Notes: generated by a model from the letters alone, not told the origin. A DNA stretch of 64,000 nucleotides from CAYVHU01 sp964451415 (GCA_964451415.1 CAYVHU010000008.1:62001-126000); one strand, 5' to 3'; positions 49,027 to 58,773 are shown, counted from the first letter of the stretch. Program-made: numbers and translations.

Positions 49027-50544
49027 GTGGGCATCATAAAATTGTTTAAAATCCGCGGCGGCGTGCATCCTGAAGACCGCAAGCGTCTCAGTGAAGACAA
49101 GCCGATCGAGGATTTACCCCTGCCCGAACGGCTGTACGTCCCCTTGCAACAGCACATCGGTCAGGCGGCGGAGGCCATCGTCAAAAAGGGCGAGCGGGTG
49201 CTGAAAGGGCAGGTTATCGCCATCGCCCAGGGACGAATTTCCGCCCCCATTCACGCGCCGAGCTCGGGCGAGGTCGTCAGGCTGGGGCGCCATAGTGCAC
49301 CGCATCCTTCCAACCTTCCGGCGCGCACCATCACCATCCGCCCCGACGGCCTTGAACAGTGGTGTGAACTGCCCCCGCCATTGGATCCTTTTTCTTGCGA
49401 CCCCGACGCCATTGCCGCGCGCGTGTCGCAAAGCGGCATCGTCGGCATGGGCGGGGCGACGTTTCCTTCTGCGGTCAAGCTGGATCTCGGCAACCGTTAC
49501 GATCTTCACACCTTGATCATCAACGGTGCGGAGTGTGAGCCGTATCTCACCTGCGACGACCGCCTGATGCGCGAACACGCGGAGGATATCGTTGATGGCG
49601 TGCGTATCATGGCGCGCGCCCTGCACGTGGGACGCTCCGTAATCGCCATCGAAGGCAACAAGCCCGACGCCATCCATCACATGCAACGCGCGGCGAAGGC
49701 CTTCGATGAAGTTATCGTGGTCAAGGTCCCGACGCGCTATCCCATGGGCTCAGAAAAACATCTCACCCAGACCCTGTTGGGCAAGGAAACCCCGGCGCGC
49801 GGCCTGACCGCAGAAATCGGTGCGGTGGTGCACAACGTGGCCACCGCGCTGGCGGTCCACGATGCGGTGCGTCTGGGCAAACCGTTGGTGGAACGCGTCG
49901 TCACGATCAGCGGCGAAGCCGTCAAACGGCCCACCAATGTCCGCGTGCCCATCGGCACGACCATGCAGACATTGCTTGATTTTGCCGGCGGGCTCACCGA
50001 CGAATCGCACCGACTGTTGCTAGGCGGACCGATGATGGGTCAACCGTTGAGCGACCTGAAGGCCCCCATCGTCAAGGGCACCAACGGTGTATTGGCACTT
50101 GCGCAACAAGAAATTCCCACCGCTATGTTTCAAGGCCCCTGCATTCGCTGCGCGCGTTGCGTGGATGCGTGTCCGTGTGGTCTCATTCCCCTGGAACTGG
50201 CCCTTGCCATCCGCTCCGAAGACATGGATCAAGCCACGAAATTCGGCCTGATGGATTGCGTCGGGTGCGGTTCGTGCGCCTATGTGTGCCCCTCCAACAT
50301 CCCCTTGGTGCAATATTTCAATTACGCCAAAGGGAAGATCACGCAGACCCAAAGGGCCGACCATAAACAAAAAGAAATCAAGCGTCTGGCCGAAGCGCGC
50401 AGCGAACGCATGGAACGTATCAAACGCGCCAAACGTGAAGCCATGGCCAAACGCAAGGCCGAACGCGCGAACCGGAAATCCACTGATCCGGTTTCGGCAT
50501 CAAAGCCGGAAAACAAACAAGAAACAAAGAAAGCCTCCGCATGA
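49027..50544 (+). CDS. rnfC: Rnf complex subunit C (FMN/FeS)
   Basis: 505 residues from a GTG at 49027 with AGGGAG eight bases upstream. The start IIKLFKIRGGVHPEDRK, the FMN/NADH-binding core (GIVGMGGATFPSAVKL, INGAECEPYLTCDDRLM) and two ferredoxin motifs (CIRCARCVDACPCG, CVGCGSCAYVCPSNIPL) are present. The C-terminal 80 residues are a strongly basic Lys/Arg/Ala helix as in many RnfC. It overlaps rnfD by four bases. Confidence 0.97.
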   Translation: MGIIKLFKIRGGVHPEDRKRLSEDKPIEDLPLPERLYVPLQQHIGQAAEAIVKKGERVLKGQVIAIAQGRISAPIHAPSSGEVVRLGRHSAPHPSNLPARTITIRPDGLEQWCELPPPLDPFSCDPDAIAARVSQSGIVGMGGATFPSAVKLDLGNRYDLHTLIINGAECEPYLTCDDRLMREHAEDIVDGVRIMARALHVGRSVIAIEGNKPDAIHHMQRAAKAFDEVIVVKVPTRYPMGSEKHLTQTLLGKETPARGLTAEIGAVVHNVATALAVHDAVRLGKPLVERVVTISGEAVKRPTNVRVPIGTTMQTLLDFAGGLTDESHRLLLGGPMMGQPLSDLKAPIVKGTNGVLALAQQEIPTAMFQGPCIRCARCVDACPCGLIPLELALAIRSEDMDQATKFGLMDCVGCGSCAYVCPSNIPLVQYFNYAKGKITQTQRADHKQKEIKRLAEARSERMERIKRAKREAMAKRKAERANRKSTDPVSASKPENKQETKKASA

Positions 50545-51626
50545 ACACCCCGCCTCCCCTGATCGGTGGACCGTTTCTCCGCCAAAGCCTTAGCGTTTCC
50601 ACCATTATGCTCAGCGTCATGCTCGCCTTGACGCCGGGAACGCTGTATGGACTTTACCAGTTCGGCTGGCCGGCGTTGAATATGTTTCTGGTCACCATCG
50701 TGAGTGCGTTGGTAACCGAAGCCCTTTCGCTCAAAATTATGAACAAGCCCATCCGTCCGACCTTGATGGATGGTTCGGCTGTGCTTGCCGGATGGCTTCT
50801 GGCCTTGACCCTGCCGCCATGGGCGCCGTGGTGGATCGGCGCCGTGGGGGGGCTGTTCGCCATCGGCGTGGGCAAACAGGTGTATGGCGGTCTGGGACAA
50901 AATCTGTTCAACCCCGCCATGATGGCGCGGGTGGTTTTGCTGGTTTCATTTCCGGTACAGATGACATTTTTCGTCGCTCCGCATCCCCTTTTGAGCGCGA
51001 ACGCGCCAAGTTTCATGGATGGTCTGGCCATCACCTTCGGATATGGCACTTCGCTCATAGACACCGTGAGCAGTGCTTCGGTTCTGGGCTACATCAAAAC
51101 CGAAGCAGGGCGCGGAATATCCTGGCCGGACGCGTTTGCAAGCGCCTTTAACATGAAGAATTTTCTGTTCGGCGCCGTGCCGGGTTCCCTGGGCGAGACC
51201 TCGGCACCGCTTTTACTGCTGGGTGGTTTGTTCCTGTTGGGCCGACGCATCATCTCATGGCACATCCCCGTGGCGATGATCGGGGCCGTCGCGTTCATGG
51301 CGACGCTGCTCAACTTCATCAATCCGGCCACCTATCCCAGCGCCACCGTTCATGTCCTATCCGGGGCCTTGCTGCTGGGGGCATTTTTCATCGCCACCGA
51401 CCCCGTCACATCTCCGGTCACGCCGACGGGAAAACTCATCTACGGCGCGCTGTGCGGGCTCATGGTGTACCTCATCCGCACCTGGGGCGGGTACCCCGAG
51501 GGCATGGCCTTCGCCGTTTTGCTCTTGAATGCCGCAACACCGCTGATCGACCGCTATTTCAAGCCGCGTGTCTACGGGCGCACTCGCCGCGGCCAGCCCC
51601 TCGTTTACGAGGAGAAACAAAAATGA
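50541..51626 (+). CDS. rnfD: Rnf complex subunit D
   Basis: 361 residues, about nine to ten membrane helices. Family segments: RPTLMDGSAVLAGWLLALTLPP, GGLGQNLFNPAMMARV, and LIYGALCGLMVYLIRTWGGYPEG near the end. The covalent-FMN motif, usually ending S/T-x-A-T, here reads DTVSSASVLG near residue 175, with Ser at the flavinylation position. ApbE (23237) would be the enzyme for it. It overlaps rnfG by four bases (ATGA). Confidence 0.96.
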   Translation: MNTPPPLIGGPFLRQSLSVSTIMLSVMLALTPGTLYGLYQFGWPALNMFLVTIVSALVTEALSLKIMNKPIRPTLMDGSAVLAGWLLALTLPPWAPWWIGAVGGLFAIGVGKQVYGGLGQNLFNPAMMARVVLLVSFPVQMTFFVAPHPLLSANAPSFMDGLAITFGYGTSLIDTVSSASVLGYIKTEAGRGISWPDAFASAFNMKNFLFGAVPGSLGETSAPLLLLGGLFLLGRRIISWHIPVAMIGAVAFMATLLNFINPATYPSATVHVLSGALLLGAFFIATDPVTSPVTPTGKLIYGALCGLMVYLIRTWGGYPEGMAFAVLLLNAATPLIDRYFKPRVYGRTRRGQPLVYEEKQK

Positions 51627-52273
51627 ACGATACGCCAACGCAATCTTCGGATCAAACGGCCAAACCGTATGGCCCGTTCAAGATCGCTGCGACATTGACG
51701 ATCTTCACCACCGTGACCGCGATCTTGCTGGCGGTCGGCAACATCATCACGAAGCCCCAGATTAAACTGAGATTGGCCGAAGACTTGAAAGCCATCCTCG
51801 CCCAGGTGGTGCCTTCGAACCTCCACGACAACGCCTTGAACAAAGATATACTCTCGCTCATTGGCCCCTCTGGAAAAACCATCAAGGTTTACCGCGCCGA
51901 GTCCAAAGGCAAGGTGATCGCCATCGCGCTGCCGCTCACGGGGGTGGGCTACGGCGGAAACATCAACCTTGTCATGGGCGTGAACGACAAAAATGAGATC
52001 CTGGGCGTGCGCGTTCTGTCGCATATGGAAACGCCGGGTCTGGGCGATCGAATCGAAATCAAGAAAAGCAAGTGGGTTTTGGAATTCAACGGCCGTTCTT
52101 TCGAAAATTTGGCGCCTGCGAAATGGAAAGTCAAAAAGGACGGCGGCGTATTCGACCAGTTCAGCGGCGCGACCATCACCCCGCGCGCCGTGGTGAAAGC
52201 CGTCAAACGGGGATTGAAATACGTCCGCGCCAATCACGCCAAACTCTTTGCCGGAGACGCTAATAATGACTGA
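51623..52273 (+). CDS. rnfG: Rnf complex subunit G (flavoprotein)
   Basis: 216 residues from the ATG at 51623, overlapping the rnfD stop. One N-terminal membrane helix (ATLTIFTTVTAILLAVGNII) and a periplasmic FMN-binding domain with the ApbE target FDQFSGATITPRAVVKAV near residue 180. GVGYGGNINLVMGVN and HMETPGLGDRIE are family segments. It carries FMN on Thr of SGAT. Confidence 0.96.
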   Translation: MNDTPTQSSDQTAKPYGPFKIAATLTIFTTVTAILLAVGNIITKPQIKLRLAEDLKAILAQVVPSNLHDNALNKDILSLIGPSGKTIKVYRAESKGKVIAIALPLTGVGYGGNINLVMGVNDKNEILGVRVLSHMETPGLGDRIEIKKSKWVLEFNGRSFENLAPAKWKVKKDGGVFDQFSGATITPRAVVKAVKRGLKYVRANHAKLFAGDANND

Positions 52274-53006
52274 CAGCCCCCCTGCAATTCAAAAGCCCGC
52301 TCGAAAAAAGACGGATTACTGGGCCATCACACGCGATGGCCTGTGGGATAACAACGTCACTTTTTCCCAGGTTTTGGCGTTGTGCCCATTGCTCGCCGTG
52401 ACCGCCACGGCGACCAACGGATTGGGGATGGGGCTGGCGACCACCGCCGTTTTGATGTGCTCGGGATTCTCGATTTCGGCCTTGCGCAAATTTACGCCCA
52501 GCATGATCCGCATTCCCATATTCGTTTTGGTGATTGCCGGTCTGGTCACCTTGGTGGACATGGTGATGAACGCTTGGCTTCACGATCTGCATAAGGTTCT
52601 GGGGCTGTTCATTCCCTTGATTGTAACCAATTGCGCCATCTTCGGGCGCGCCGAGACCTATGCTTCGAAAAATCCCGTGAGCGCATCGACTTACGACGGA
52701 CTGATGATGGGAATCGGTTTCACCCTGGCGTTGGTGGTGGTGGGTACGGTGCGCGAAGTGCTCGGCTCCGGCACCTTGTTCTCCGGCGCCGCGGTGTTGT
52801 TGGGGCCCGCCTTCACCAGCATGAGCATCAACATTCCATCCTACAACGGCATGTTGCTGTTCGCCCTGCCGCCGGGCGGCTTTGTCGTGCTGGGGTTCTT
52901 GCTGGCCGGAAAACGCACCTTGGACAAAAAACTGGAACCGTGGCGCAAAGGCCGCGTCGCGGTGCAAGCGGATGCCCCGGCCTGCCATTCCCTGCCGGGC
53001 GGTTGA
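52266..53006 (+). CDS. rnfE: Rnf complex subunit E
   Basis: 246 residues from the ATG at 52266, overlapping rnfG by eight bases. Six hydrophobic segments. GLWDNNVTFSQVLALCPLLAVTATATNGLGMG and FIPLIVTNCAIFGRAETYAS contain the paired Cys motifs matching RnfA. The C-terminus is longer by a hydrophilic tail (GKRTLDKKLEPW). It completes the membrane part of the complex. Confidence 0.96.
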   Translation: MTDSPPAIQKPARKKTDYWAITRDGLWDNNVTFSQVLALCPLLAVTATATNGLGMGLATTAVLMCSGFSISALRKFTPSMIRIPIFVLVIAGLVTLVDMVMNAWLHDLHKVLGLFIPLIVTNCAIFGRAETYASKNPVSASTYDGLMMGIGFTLALVVVGTVREVLGSGTLFSGAAVLLGPAFTSMSINIPSYNGMLLFALPPGGFVVLGFLLAGKRTLDKKLEPWRKGRVAVQADAPACHSLPGG

Positions 53007-53022
53007 AAAGGAAAACCACACC

Positions 53023-53283
53023 ATGATCGTCAGTATTACCTACGCCAAAGCGGCGCGCCAATTATGGTTCAATTTCGAAGTTCCCGAAGAGACCACCGTT
53101 CAAGACGCCATCGACCAGTCGGGAATTCTGGAAAAGTTCCCCGATATCGATTTGAACGTACAAAAAGTCGGCGTGTTCGGAAAACTGAGCAAGCTTGAAG
53201 CAAAACTGAAAGAAGGCGACCGAGTGGAAATCTATCGCCCCATTACAGCGGACCCGGATTTGGTAGAGCGACGAGATCAATAG
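53023..53283 (+). CDS. rnfH: RnfH-family ubiquitin-like protein
   Basis: 86 residues from the ATG at 53023. A beta-grasp pattern: ITYAKAARQLWFNFEVPEETTVQDAIDQSG, VGVFGKLSKLEAKLKEGDRVEIYRPI, the family C-terminal signature EIYRPI-DP. RnfH closes rnf operons in several diazotrophs; its function is unknown. It converges on and overlaps asnB by seven bases. Confidence 0.92.
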   Translation: MIVSITYAKAARQLWFNFEVPEETTVQDAIDQSGILEKFPDIDLNVQKVGVFGKLSKLEAKLKEGDRVEIYRPITADPDLVERRDQ

Positions 53284-55196
53284 CTGCGCATCCACGCCAG
53301 CACCATCAACGCGGGCCACATATCGCCTTCCGCGTTGAGGCCACGCTGATGGTCCTGCCAGCGTTTTTGTATGCGTGCCATGTCCAGATAATCACGCGCC
53401 AGTGCGCACGGCGATAAGACGAGATCGTCCCCCCATGCCTTCAAGTCCCCGCGCAGCCACGCGCGCAGCGGCACATCAAACCCCATCTTGGGGCGTTCAA
53501 ACAAATTTCGCGGCATGTGGCGCGCCAGCAAATCCTTAAGCATTGCCTTCAATCCATGTATGCCCGGGTCCATCATGGCAGGCGGCAAGGACCAAGCGAG
53601 GCGGGCCAGATCAACATTCAGGAAAGGTGTGCGCACTTCCAGCGAAGCGGCCATGGCCGCACGGTCCGTCTTCACCAGAACATCGTCGGGCAAATACATC
53701 AATGCATCCAGAACCTGAAAGCGCTGCACATCCGTGGCCCCCGGCACATGCAGGGCCGCAACGCCGAACGGTGCACGCCGTGTCCTTTCAAAACCCACAA
53801 CAGGCACGCCGTCGCGCCAGAACGCGGACGCGTAGAGAAAAAAATCTTCGGCCCCGTCCTGCGAGCGTTCCTGCAAGCGGGCAAATATTTTACGCCCCAG
53901 CTTGCCGGGTTTGCCGCGCAGCCCATCGAGGGCATCAAGCAGACCCACCGGCAGGCTCGCCGCAACCTTGGCCGCCAGCAAGGCCGCAATCCCGGCCCCC
54001 CGGCCCTGCGCCCTGGACCAGCGTTTGATCTGGCTCACATAACGTCCATAGCCACAAAACAGTTCATCCCCGCCATCGCCGGCCAGCGCCACACGGACAT
54101 GCTTGCCCACCTGTGCGCAGAGCACGGCGGTGGGAATTTGCGACGGGTCGGCAAACGGCTCGTCGTACATCGACGGCAGACGCTCCACGACCTCCAGCGC
54201 ATCACGCGGGTTCACCATGATTTCGGTGTGGTGGGTACCGAAATGTTCGGCGACCTTTCTGGCGTAGGGTGCTTCGTTAAAGTGTTGGTCTTCAAAACCG
54301 ATGGTGTAGGTATTCAGCGGCGCGCTCAGAGCATGGGCGGCATAGGCCGTGGTGAGGGACGAATCAATCCCGCCGGACAAAAACACCCCCAACGGCACAT
54401 CGGCTTCCAGCCGTCTGGCCGTGGAGACGGCGAACAGACGCCCGACCTCGTCCAGGGCCTCGCGGCGCGTACCGGCGAAGGGGCTGGCAATGGCCCGTGC
54501 GGCTTCGGCCTCAAGGTCCCAATAACGGTGCAGGTGAACCTCGCCCGCCTTCAACAGCAGCGTTTGGCCCGCCTGCAGTTTATGGTAAGCCCGATAAATG
54601 GTGCGCGCACCGGGGATGTAGCGGGTGCGCATAAAAAGCGCCAAGGCCTCCCGGTTCAACTCACTTTTGAAACCCGGCAGCGCCTTCAGCGCCTTCAATT
54701 CGGAGCCGAAGACAAACGCGCCGTCGGAAAACCCGTAATACAGGGGTTTTTCGCCGAAACGATCGCGCGCGAGGTGCAATGTGCGCTCTCGCGTGTCCCA
54801 CACGGCGAAGGCGAACATGCCATCCAGTCGGGCCAGTGCAGCCGCGACGCCATGACGACGGATCAGTTCCAGCAGGACCTCGCTGTCGCCATGGCCGCGC
54901 CAGACGTGCGGCGCTTCCTCGTCCAATTGCGCCCGCAACGCCTTGAAATTGTAGATTTCACCGTTGTAAACGAGGACATAACGTCCATCTGCGCACACCA
55001 TGGGCTGGTGGCCGTGCCGGGAGACATCCAGGATCGCCAGACGGCGAAAACTCAAGCCCGCGCGCGCATCGTCCGCCAGCCACACCCCCGCATCGTCGGG
55101 ACCACGATGCGCAATGGCATCGCCGGCGCGCACAAGGTTTGCGTCATCGCAATACGCACCGTTTCCCAGCGCCACGAAGCCGACAAATCCACACAT
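53277..55196 (-). CDS. asnB: Asparagine synthase (glutamine-hydrolysing)
   Basis: 639 residues. The nucleophile Cys2 in MCGFVGFV starts the class II glutaminase domain (AHRGPDDAG, NGEIYNF). The synthetase domain has the PP-loop PLGVFLSGGIDSSL near residue 265 and YDEPFADPSQIPTAVL. It may be a true asparagine synthase or an amidotransferase modifying a surface sugar or peptide; the glycosyltransferase gene beginning 51 bases away on the other strand makes the latter possible. Confidence 0.93.
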   Translation of the reverse strand: MCGFVGFVALGNGAYCDDANLVRAGDAIAHRGPDDAGVWLADDARAGLSFRRLAILDVSRHGHQPMVCADGRYVLVYNGEIYNFKALRAQLDEEAPHVWRGHGDSEVLLELIRRHGVAAALARLDGMFAFAVWDTRERTLHLARDRFGEKPLYYGFSDGAFVFGSELKALKALPGFKSELNREALALFMRTRYIPGARTIYRAYHKLQAGQTLLLKAGEVHLHRYWDLEAEAARAIASPFAGTRREALDEVGRLFAVSTARRLEADVPLGVFLSGGIDSSLTTAYAAHALSAPLNTYTIGFEDQHFNEAPYARKVAEHFGTHHTEIMVNPRDALEVVERLPSMYDEPFADPSQIPTAVLCAQVGKHVRVALAGDGGDELFCGYGRYVSQIKRWSRAQGRGAGIAALLAAKVAASLPVGLLDALDGLRGKPGKLGRKIFARLQERSQDGAEDFFLYASAFWRDGVPVVGFERTRRAPFGVAALHVPGATDVQRFQVLDALMYLPDDVLVKTDRAAMAASLEVRTPFLNVDLARLAWSLPPAMMDPGIHGLKAMLKDLLARHMPRNLFERPKMGFDVPLRAWLRGDLKAWGDDLVLSPCALARDYLDMARIQKRWQDHQRGLNAEGDMWPALMVLAWMRSY

Positions 55197-55247
55197 GTAC
55201 GCGCCGCCCTTTCCTACCGGACATCAGCTCGTTATAAACGAACGACC

Positions 55248-55976
55248 ATGAAACGCGTCATATATACCGTAATTGTCGGCGGTTACGACCGATTGATCGA
55301 ACCGCAGCCTTTCCCCGGTTGGGATTTCGTGTGTTTTACGGATGGCAAGCGCCCAAACCTGCGCACCAAAGTGGGGTTATCGCATTGGGATATTCGGACA
55401 ATCGACGTATCCGGTAGCGAAACCCTGGATACGTTTCGTCTGTCGCGTCTGGCCAAGATCCTGCCCCACCGCTATCTGGACGATTACGACTACAGCGTCT
55501 ATATCGACGGCAACGCGCGTCTGCTGAACAATCCCACCGTGCATCTCGACACCATGGGGTGGCCTGGAATGGCGGTGTCGAAGCACCCCTACAGGAACAC
55601 CGTGTGGCAGGAAATCGACGAATGCCTGCGCCAGGACAAGGCCCCGCATGAGCTGTTGGAGGCCCAACGTGCTGCGTATCACGCCGATGGCCTGCCCCAC
55701 GACACCCCCTTGATGGAAAACAATCTTCTGCTGCGCCACCACAACGACCCAGATGTCATAAAATTGATGGAAGCATGGTGGGAACAAATGAACATCCACA
55801 GCCACCGCGACCAGTTAAGCCTTCCTTACGTGGTATGGAAGCACAATTTTTCGCTGCACATTTTCACGCAAGGCCTGAAGCGCACCATGTTCGAAACCAA
55901 AGCGCATTACCGCGCGCCATGGGAACGTTGGAAACGATCCTTGAACAAACGTCTCGCCAAAAAAGTCAGCCGCTAG
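55248..55976 (+). CDS. DUF616/TOD1-like glycosyltransferase-domain protein
   Basis: 242 residues from the ATG at 55248. The N-terminus VIYTVIVGGYDRLIEPQ, then WDFVCFTDGKRPN, and the D-x-D-like YDYSVYIDGNARLLNNP fit the DUF616 family. WEQMNIHSHRDQLSLPYVVWK is the conserved C-terminal block. It probably transfers a sugar onto polysaccharide, with unknown donor and acceptor. It is divergent from asnB with 51 bases between. The long ORF that contains it is an antisense reading of asnB. Confidence 0.82.
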   Translation: MKRVIYTVIVGGYDRLIEPQPFPGWDFVCFTDGKRPNLRTKVGLSHWDIRTIDVSGSETLDTFRLSRLAKILPHRYLDDYDYSVYIDGNARLLNNPTVHLDTMGWPGMAVSKHPYRNTVWQEIDECLRQDKAPHELLEAQRAAYHADGLPHDTPLMENNLLLRHHNDPDVIKLMEAWWEQMNIHSHRDQLSLPYVVWKHNFSLHIFTQGLKRTMFETKAHYRAPWERWKRSLNKRLAKKVSR

Positions 55977-55979
55977 AGT

Positions 55980-56231
55980 TCAAGGTACTTGTAGCGTTGT
56001 CGGGATTAAAGCAATGCGGAACCTTGAATCCTGTTTCTTGAGAGCCATTCGTACAACAAACACGCCCCAGATCAAGCTGGCGGTCAAAGCGACAATACGG
56101 CCCCCTAACCATATGGTGTCGCTTGATAGCCCCGCTGCGCCGGTAACACCTCTCCAAATTCCCCAGGCGAGGGCCCCCAACACGACGCCACCGACCATAG
56201 AGCGCCAAGAGATTAACCACCAAACACCCAT
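55980..56231 (-). CDS. Small two-helix membrane protein, unknown
   Basis: 83 residues with two hydrophobic segments (MVGGVVLGALAWGIWRGV and IVALTASLIWGVFVVRMAL), and basic ends. There is no good ribosome site before the ATG at 56231; a Met 11 residues in is an alternative. It converges on the glycosyltransferase gene three bases away. I do not recognise a family. Confidence 0.5.
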   Translation of the reverse strand: MGVWWLISWRSMVGGVVLGALAWGIWRGVTGAAGLSSDTIWLGGRIVALTASLIWGVFVVRMALKKQDSRFRIALIPTTLQVP

Positions 56232-56256
56232 GAATATTTAAAGCCGGAGAGAACCC

Positions 56257-56300
56257 CAAAAAGAAAACCCCTGCCAAGCCATCGGCTTTACAGGGGGTTT
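56257..56300 (-). terminator. Terminator after tRNA-Phe
   Basis: Minus strand arms AAACCCCCTG and CAGGGGTTT with an inner AAGCCGATGGCTTGG loop, followed by TTCTTTTT, starting five bases after the tRNA 3' end. Confidence 0.75.
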
Positions 56301-56304
56301 GAAA

Positions 56305-56380
<76 letters not shown>

Positions 56381-56450
56381 ATAAGGGATAGGCCTTGCGT
56401 TGATGAGGCCGGTTTATAGGCAATATATTGCGCCCTGTCCACGGGGTTTT

Positions 56451-56717
56451 TTACGCTTGTGCGTCTTCGTTCCCGTCTTCGTTCCCGTCTTCGCCCCCGT
56501 CTTCACCGTCAGCAAACTCTGAAAAATCATCGGCAGGAATCCGGTACGCCTCACCCAGCCATTTGCCCAAGTCGATGTCCGCACACCGCTTTGAACAAAA
56601 CGGCTTGTACGTGATGATGGAAGGCTTGGCGCAAATCGGACATTTTTCGCCACTTTTCTTCTTTTTGCGCTTCGTAGGCAACACCACCACATCGGCGCTT
56701 TTGGATTGATTTTGCAT
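56451..56717 (-). CDS. yacG: YacG, zinc-finger DNA gyrase inhibitor
   Basis: 88 residues from the ATG at 56717. The four-Cys zinc motif is CPICAKP ... FCSKRCADIDLGKWLGEAYRIP, the family signature. The C-terminus is an acidic repeat (EDGGEDGNEDGNEDAQA) coded by a short tandem DNA repeat. YacG binds GyrB. Its ATG overlaps the rng stop by one base. Confidence 0.93.
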   Translation of the reverse strand: MQNQSKSADVVVLPTKRKKKKSGEKCPICAKPSIITYKPFCSKRCADIDLGKWLGEAYRIPADDFSEFADGEDGGEDGNEDGNEDAQA

Positions 56718-58165
56718 TATCCTCCCCCCTTCTTCGGTTTCACCTCGAAACAATTGTCCCCCAAGGTTTCATCCACCACAAGTTCCAGAGCATGGCCCAG
56801 CTTATCATTCATGGTTTTAAGCGCCGCCGGAGCCTCATCGCGCAAGACCATAATCACCACAGACGGCGCAGACAAGACGGGGATCAAGGCCGGCGCGGCA
56901 CGAACTTCCGCCAGCACCCTTTCCAACGCCCGCAGACCCACCGTGAGCGGAGCTTCCACCATGGCGGACCCTGCACACGTCGGACACCGTGCCAGAAGCT
57001 GCTGGTTCAGCGGTGCGCGGCGACGCGGGCGCGTCACTTCCAATAGCCCGCCTTTGGTCGTACCCAGAACATACGGACCCGCCGGGTCATCCGCCAAAGC
57101 ATCCTTCAAGGCCGCGACCACACGTCCCGTCACACCCTTGGCGCGCATGGGCATCACGTCGATGACGATCAGACCGCACAGGTTGCGCAGACGCATCTGG
57201 CGCGCCGCCTCATGAACCGCTTCCAGATTTGTCGCCAGCGCCAAATCCGCACCACGTCTTCCCTGCCCGGCAGCACCCGCATTAACGTCGATGGCCGTAA
57301 GTGCCGCGGTGTGTTCAATGATGATCGACCCCCCGGACGGCAAAGTGACGCGCGGATCACACAACGCCGCCACCGCCTCAGCGATGGCAAAACGTTCAAA
57401 GACGTCTTGCGGCTCGGCGTGAAGTTCAACAGCAAGAAGATGGCCCTTCAGAGCCCGCTCCAGGTTCTTGGCATAAACGGGATCGTCGATCACGATTTTG
57501 CCGATTTTCCCATACCCGTTTTCATCAAGAAAGCGAAGTGCCGCCATCGGTGATGCGCTTATGCGTTCCGGCGGGCGGGCCGAGGCCGCATGCGCCTGCC
57601 ATTCACCCCAGCGAGCCTGCAAAGCACCGATGTCCTGACGCAGGGCATCATCGGACACCTCCAAAGCCGCGGAGCGCACAACGCATCCCTGTCCATCCTC
57701 AAGCGCCGCGCTCACGGCTTCGCGCAGTCGATTGCGAGGCTCTTCACCACGTACGCGTTTGGAAATGCGGACCCCCGGATCATTCGGCGTCAGCACGCAC
57801 AACGCCCCGGCGACATTCACGCGGCGCGTCAGCTTCGCGCCCTTGTCATCGCGAGCCTCAGCCATCACCTGCACCATAAGGGCCTCGCCTTCACATACAT
57901 AGTCGGAAATGTTGTCGTGTGGCGCAACGCCGCCGGAATGTGGACGCGGACGGGCTTCGGCAAGCCCGAGAAAACCGTCGCGCTGCGTACCGATATCGAC
58001 AAACGCGGCCTGAAGGGCGGGAACAATCTTTTTAACGCGCCCCAGGACAACGTCTCCCACAAGGTCTTGCGTCGACGTTTCGCGATCAAGAGCAAAATCA
58101 ACCAAGCATCGACCGGCGTCGCATAAGGCAATGCGCGTTTCCCCGGGGCGCACCCGCACGATCAT
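56717..58165 (-). CDS. rng: Ribonuclease E/G family protein
   Basis: 482 residues from the ATG at 58165; a GTG at 58180 is the alternative. N-terminal S1-like domain with GDVVLGRVKKIVPALQAAFVDIG, catalytic DNase-I-like region with GGSIIIEHTAALTAIDVNAG containing the Asp ligand, CGLIVIDVMPM (second Asp), and the Zn-link CPTC. Length and lack of a long C-terminal scaffold indicate RNase G rather than RNase E. Neighbours maf and yacG are usual. Confidence 0.93.
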   Translation of the reverse strand: MIVRVRPGETRIALCDAGRCLVDFALDRETSTQDLVGDVVLGRVKKIVPALQAAFVDIGTQRDGFLGLAEARPRPHSGGVAPHDNISDYVCEGEALMVQVMAEARDDKGAKLTRRVNVAGALCVLTPNDPGVRISKRVRGEEPRNRLREAVSAALEDGQGCVVRSAALEVSDDALRQDIGALQARWGEWQAHAASARPPERISASPMAALRFLDENGYGKIGKIVIDDPVYAKNLERALKGHLLAVELHAEPQDVFERFAIAEAVAALCDPRVTLPSGGSIIIEHTAALTAIDVNAGAAGQGRRGADLALATNLEAVHEAARQMRLRNLCGLIVIDVMPMRAKGVTGRVVAALKDALADDPAGPYVLGTTKGGLLEVTRPRRRAPLNQQLLARCPTCAGSAMVEAPLTVGLRALERVLAEVRAAPALIPVLSAPSVVIMVLRDEAPAALKTMNDKLGHALELVVDETLGDNCFEVKPKKGGG

Positions 58166-58179
58166 GGTTTGCAACGACA

Positions 58180-58773
58180 CTACAACAATCCAGGCGGATG
58201 AACGCCCAGCCCCTTGAGCGCGCCTGCCGTCTCAAACAGCGCCAACCCCACCACGTTGGTGTAAGAGCCGTTGATACGCCTTACAAAGGCGCCCGCACGG
58301 CCTTGAATGGCATAGGCACCGGCTTTGCCGCGCCATTCCTCGCACGCCAGATAGCCGTCAAGTTCGCTTCGATCCAGGCGCTTGAAGGTGACTGACGTGC
58401 TCACCACCTTGTGCACCGCGCGACCGTCCGGAGCCAACACACACAGACCACCGACGACCCTGTGGCTGCGCCCGGACAATAACTCCAAAAAGCGCCGGGC
58501 CTCGACCTCGGTTTCGGCTTTGCCCAATATGCGCCGCCCCACCGCAACGATGGTATCGGCGCCGATAATACAGGCATCACGATGTTTTTTTTGAACTTCC
58601 AGGGCTTTCGCCATGGCCAAACGACGCGCCAGCATAATGGCTGTTTCGCCCTTTAAAGGCGTTTCATCCACGTCAGCCGGCACGATTTTATGCGCGATCA
58701 CGCCAATTTGCGCCAACAACGCAGCGCGCCGTGGCGAGGCAGAGGCGAGAATCACAGGTGTCTGAACGTTCAC
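58180..58773 (-). CDS. maf: Maf-family nucleotide pyrophosphatase
   Basis: 197 residues. N-terminal VILASASPRRAALLAQIGV is the family signature, followed by ETAIMLARRLAMAKA, IIGADTIVAVG and GRSHRVVGGLCVL. It hydrolyses noncanonical nucleoside triphosphates to monophosphates. It follows infA by 29 bases and ends at the rng start region. Confidence 0.95.
   Translation of the reverse strand: MNVQTPVILASASPRRAALLAQIGVIAHKIVPADVDETPLKGETAIMLARRLAMAKALEVQKKHRDACIIGADTIVAVGRRILGKAETEVEARRFLELLSGRSHRVVGGLCVLAPDGRAVHKVVSTSVTFKRLDRSELDGYLACEEWRGKAGAYAIQGRAGAFVRRINGSYTNVVGLALFETAGALKGLGVHPPGLL

Noticed and set aside
53517..55976. 819-residue plus-strand ORF
   Set aside because: Its first 1.7 kb is the antisense of asnB. 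Only the last 242 codons (from 55248) form a recognisable protein.
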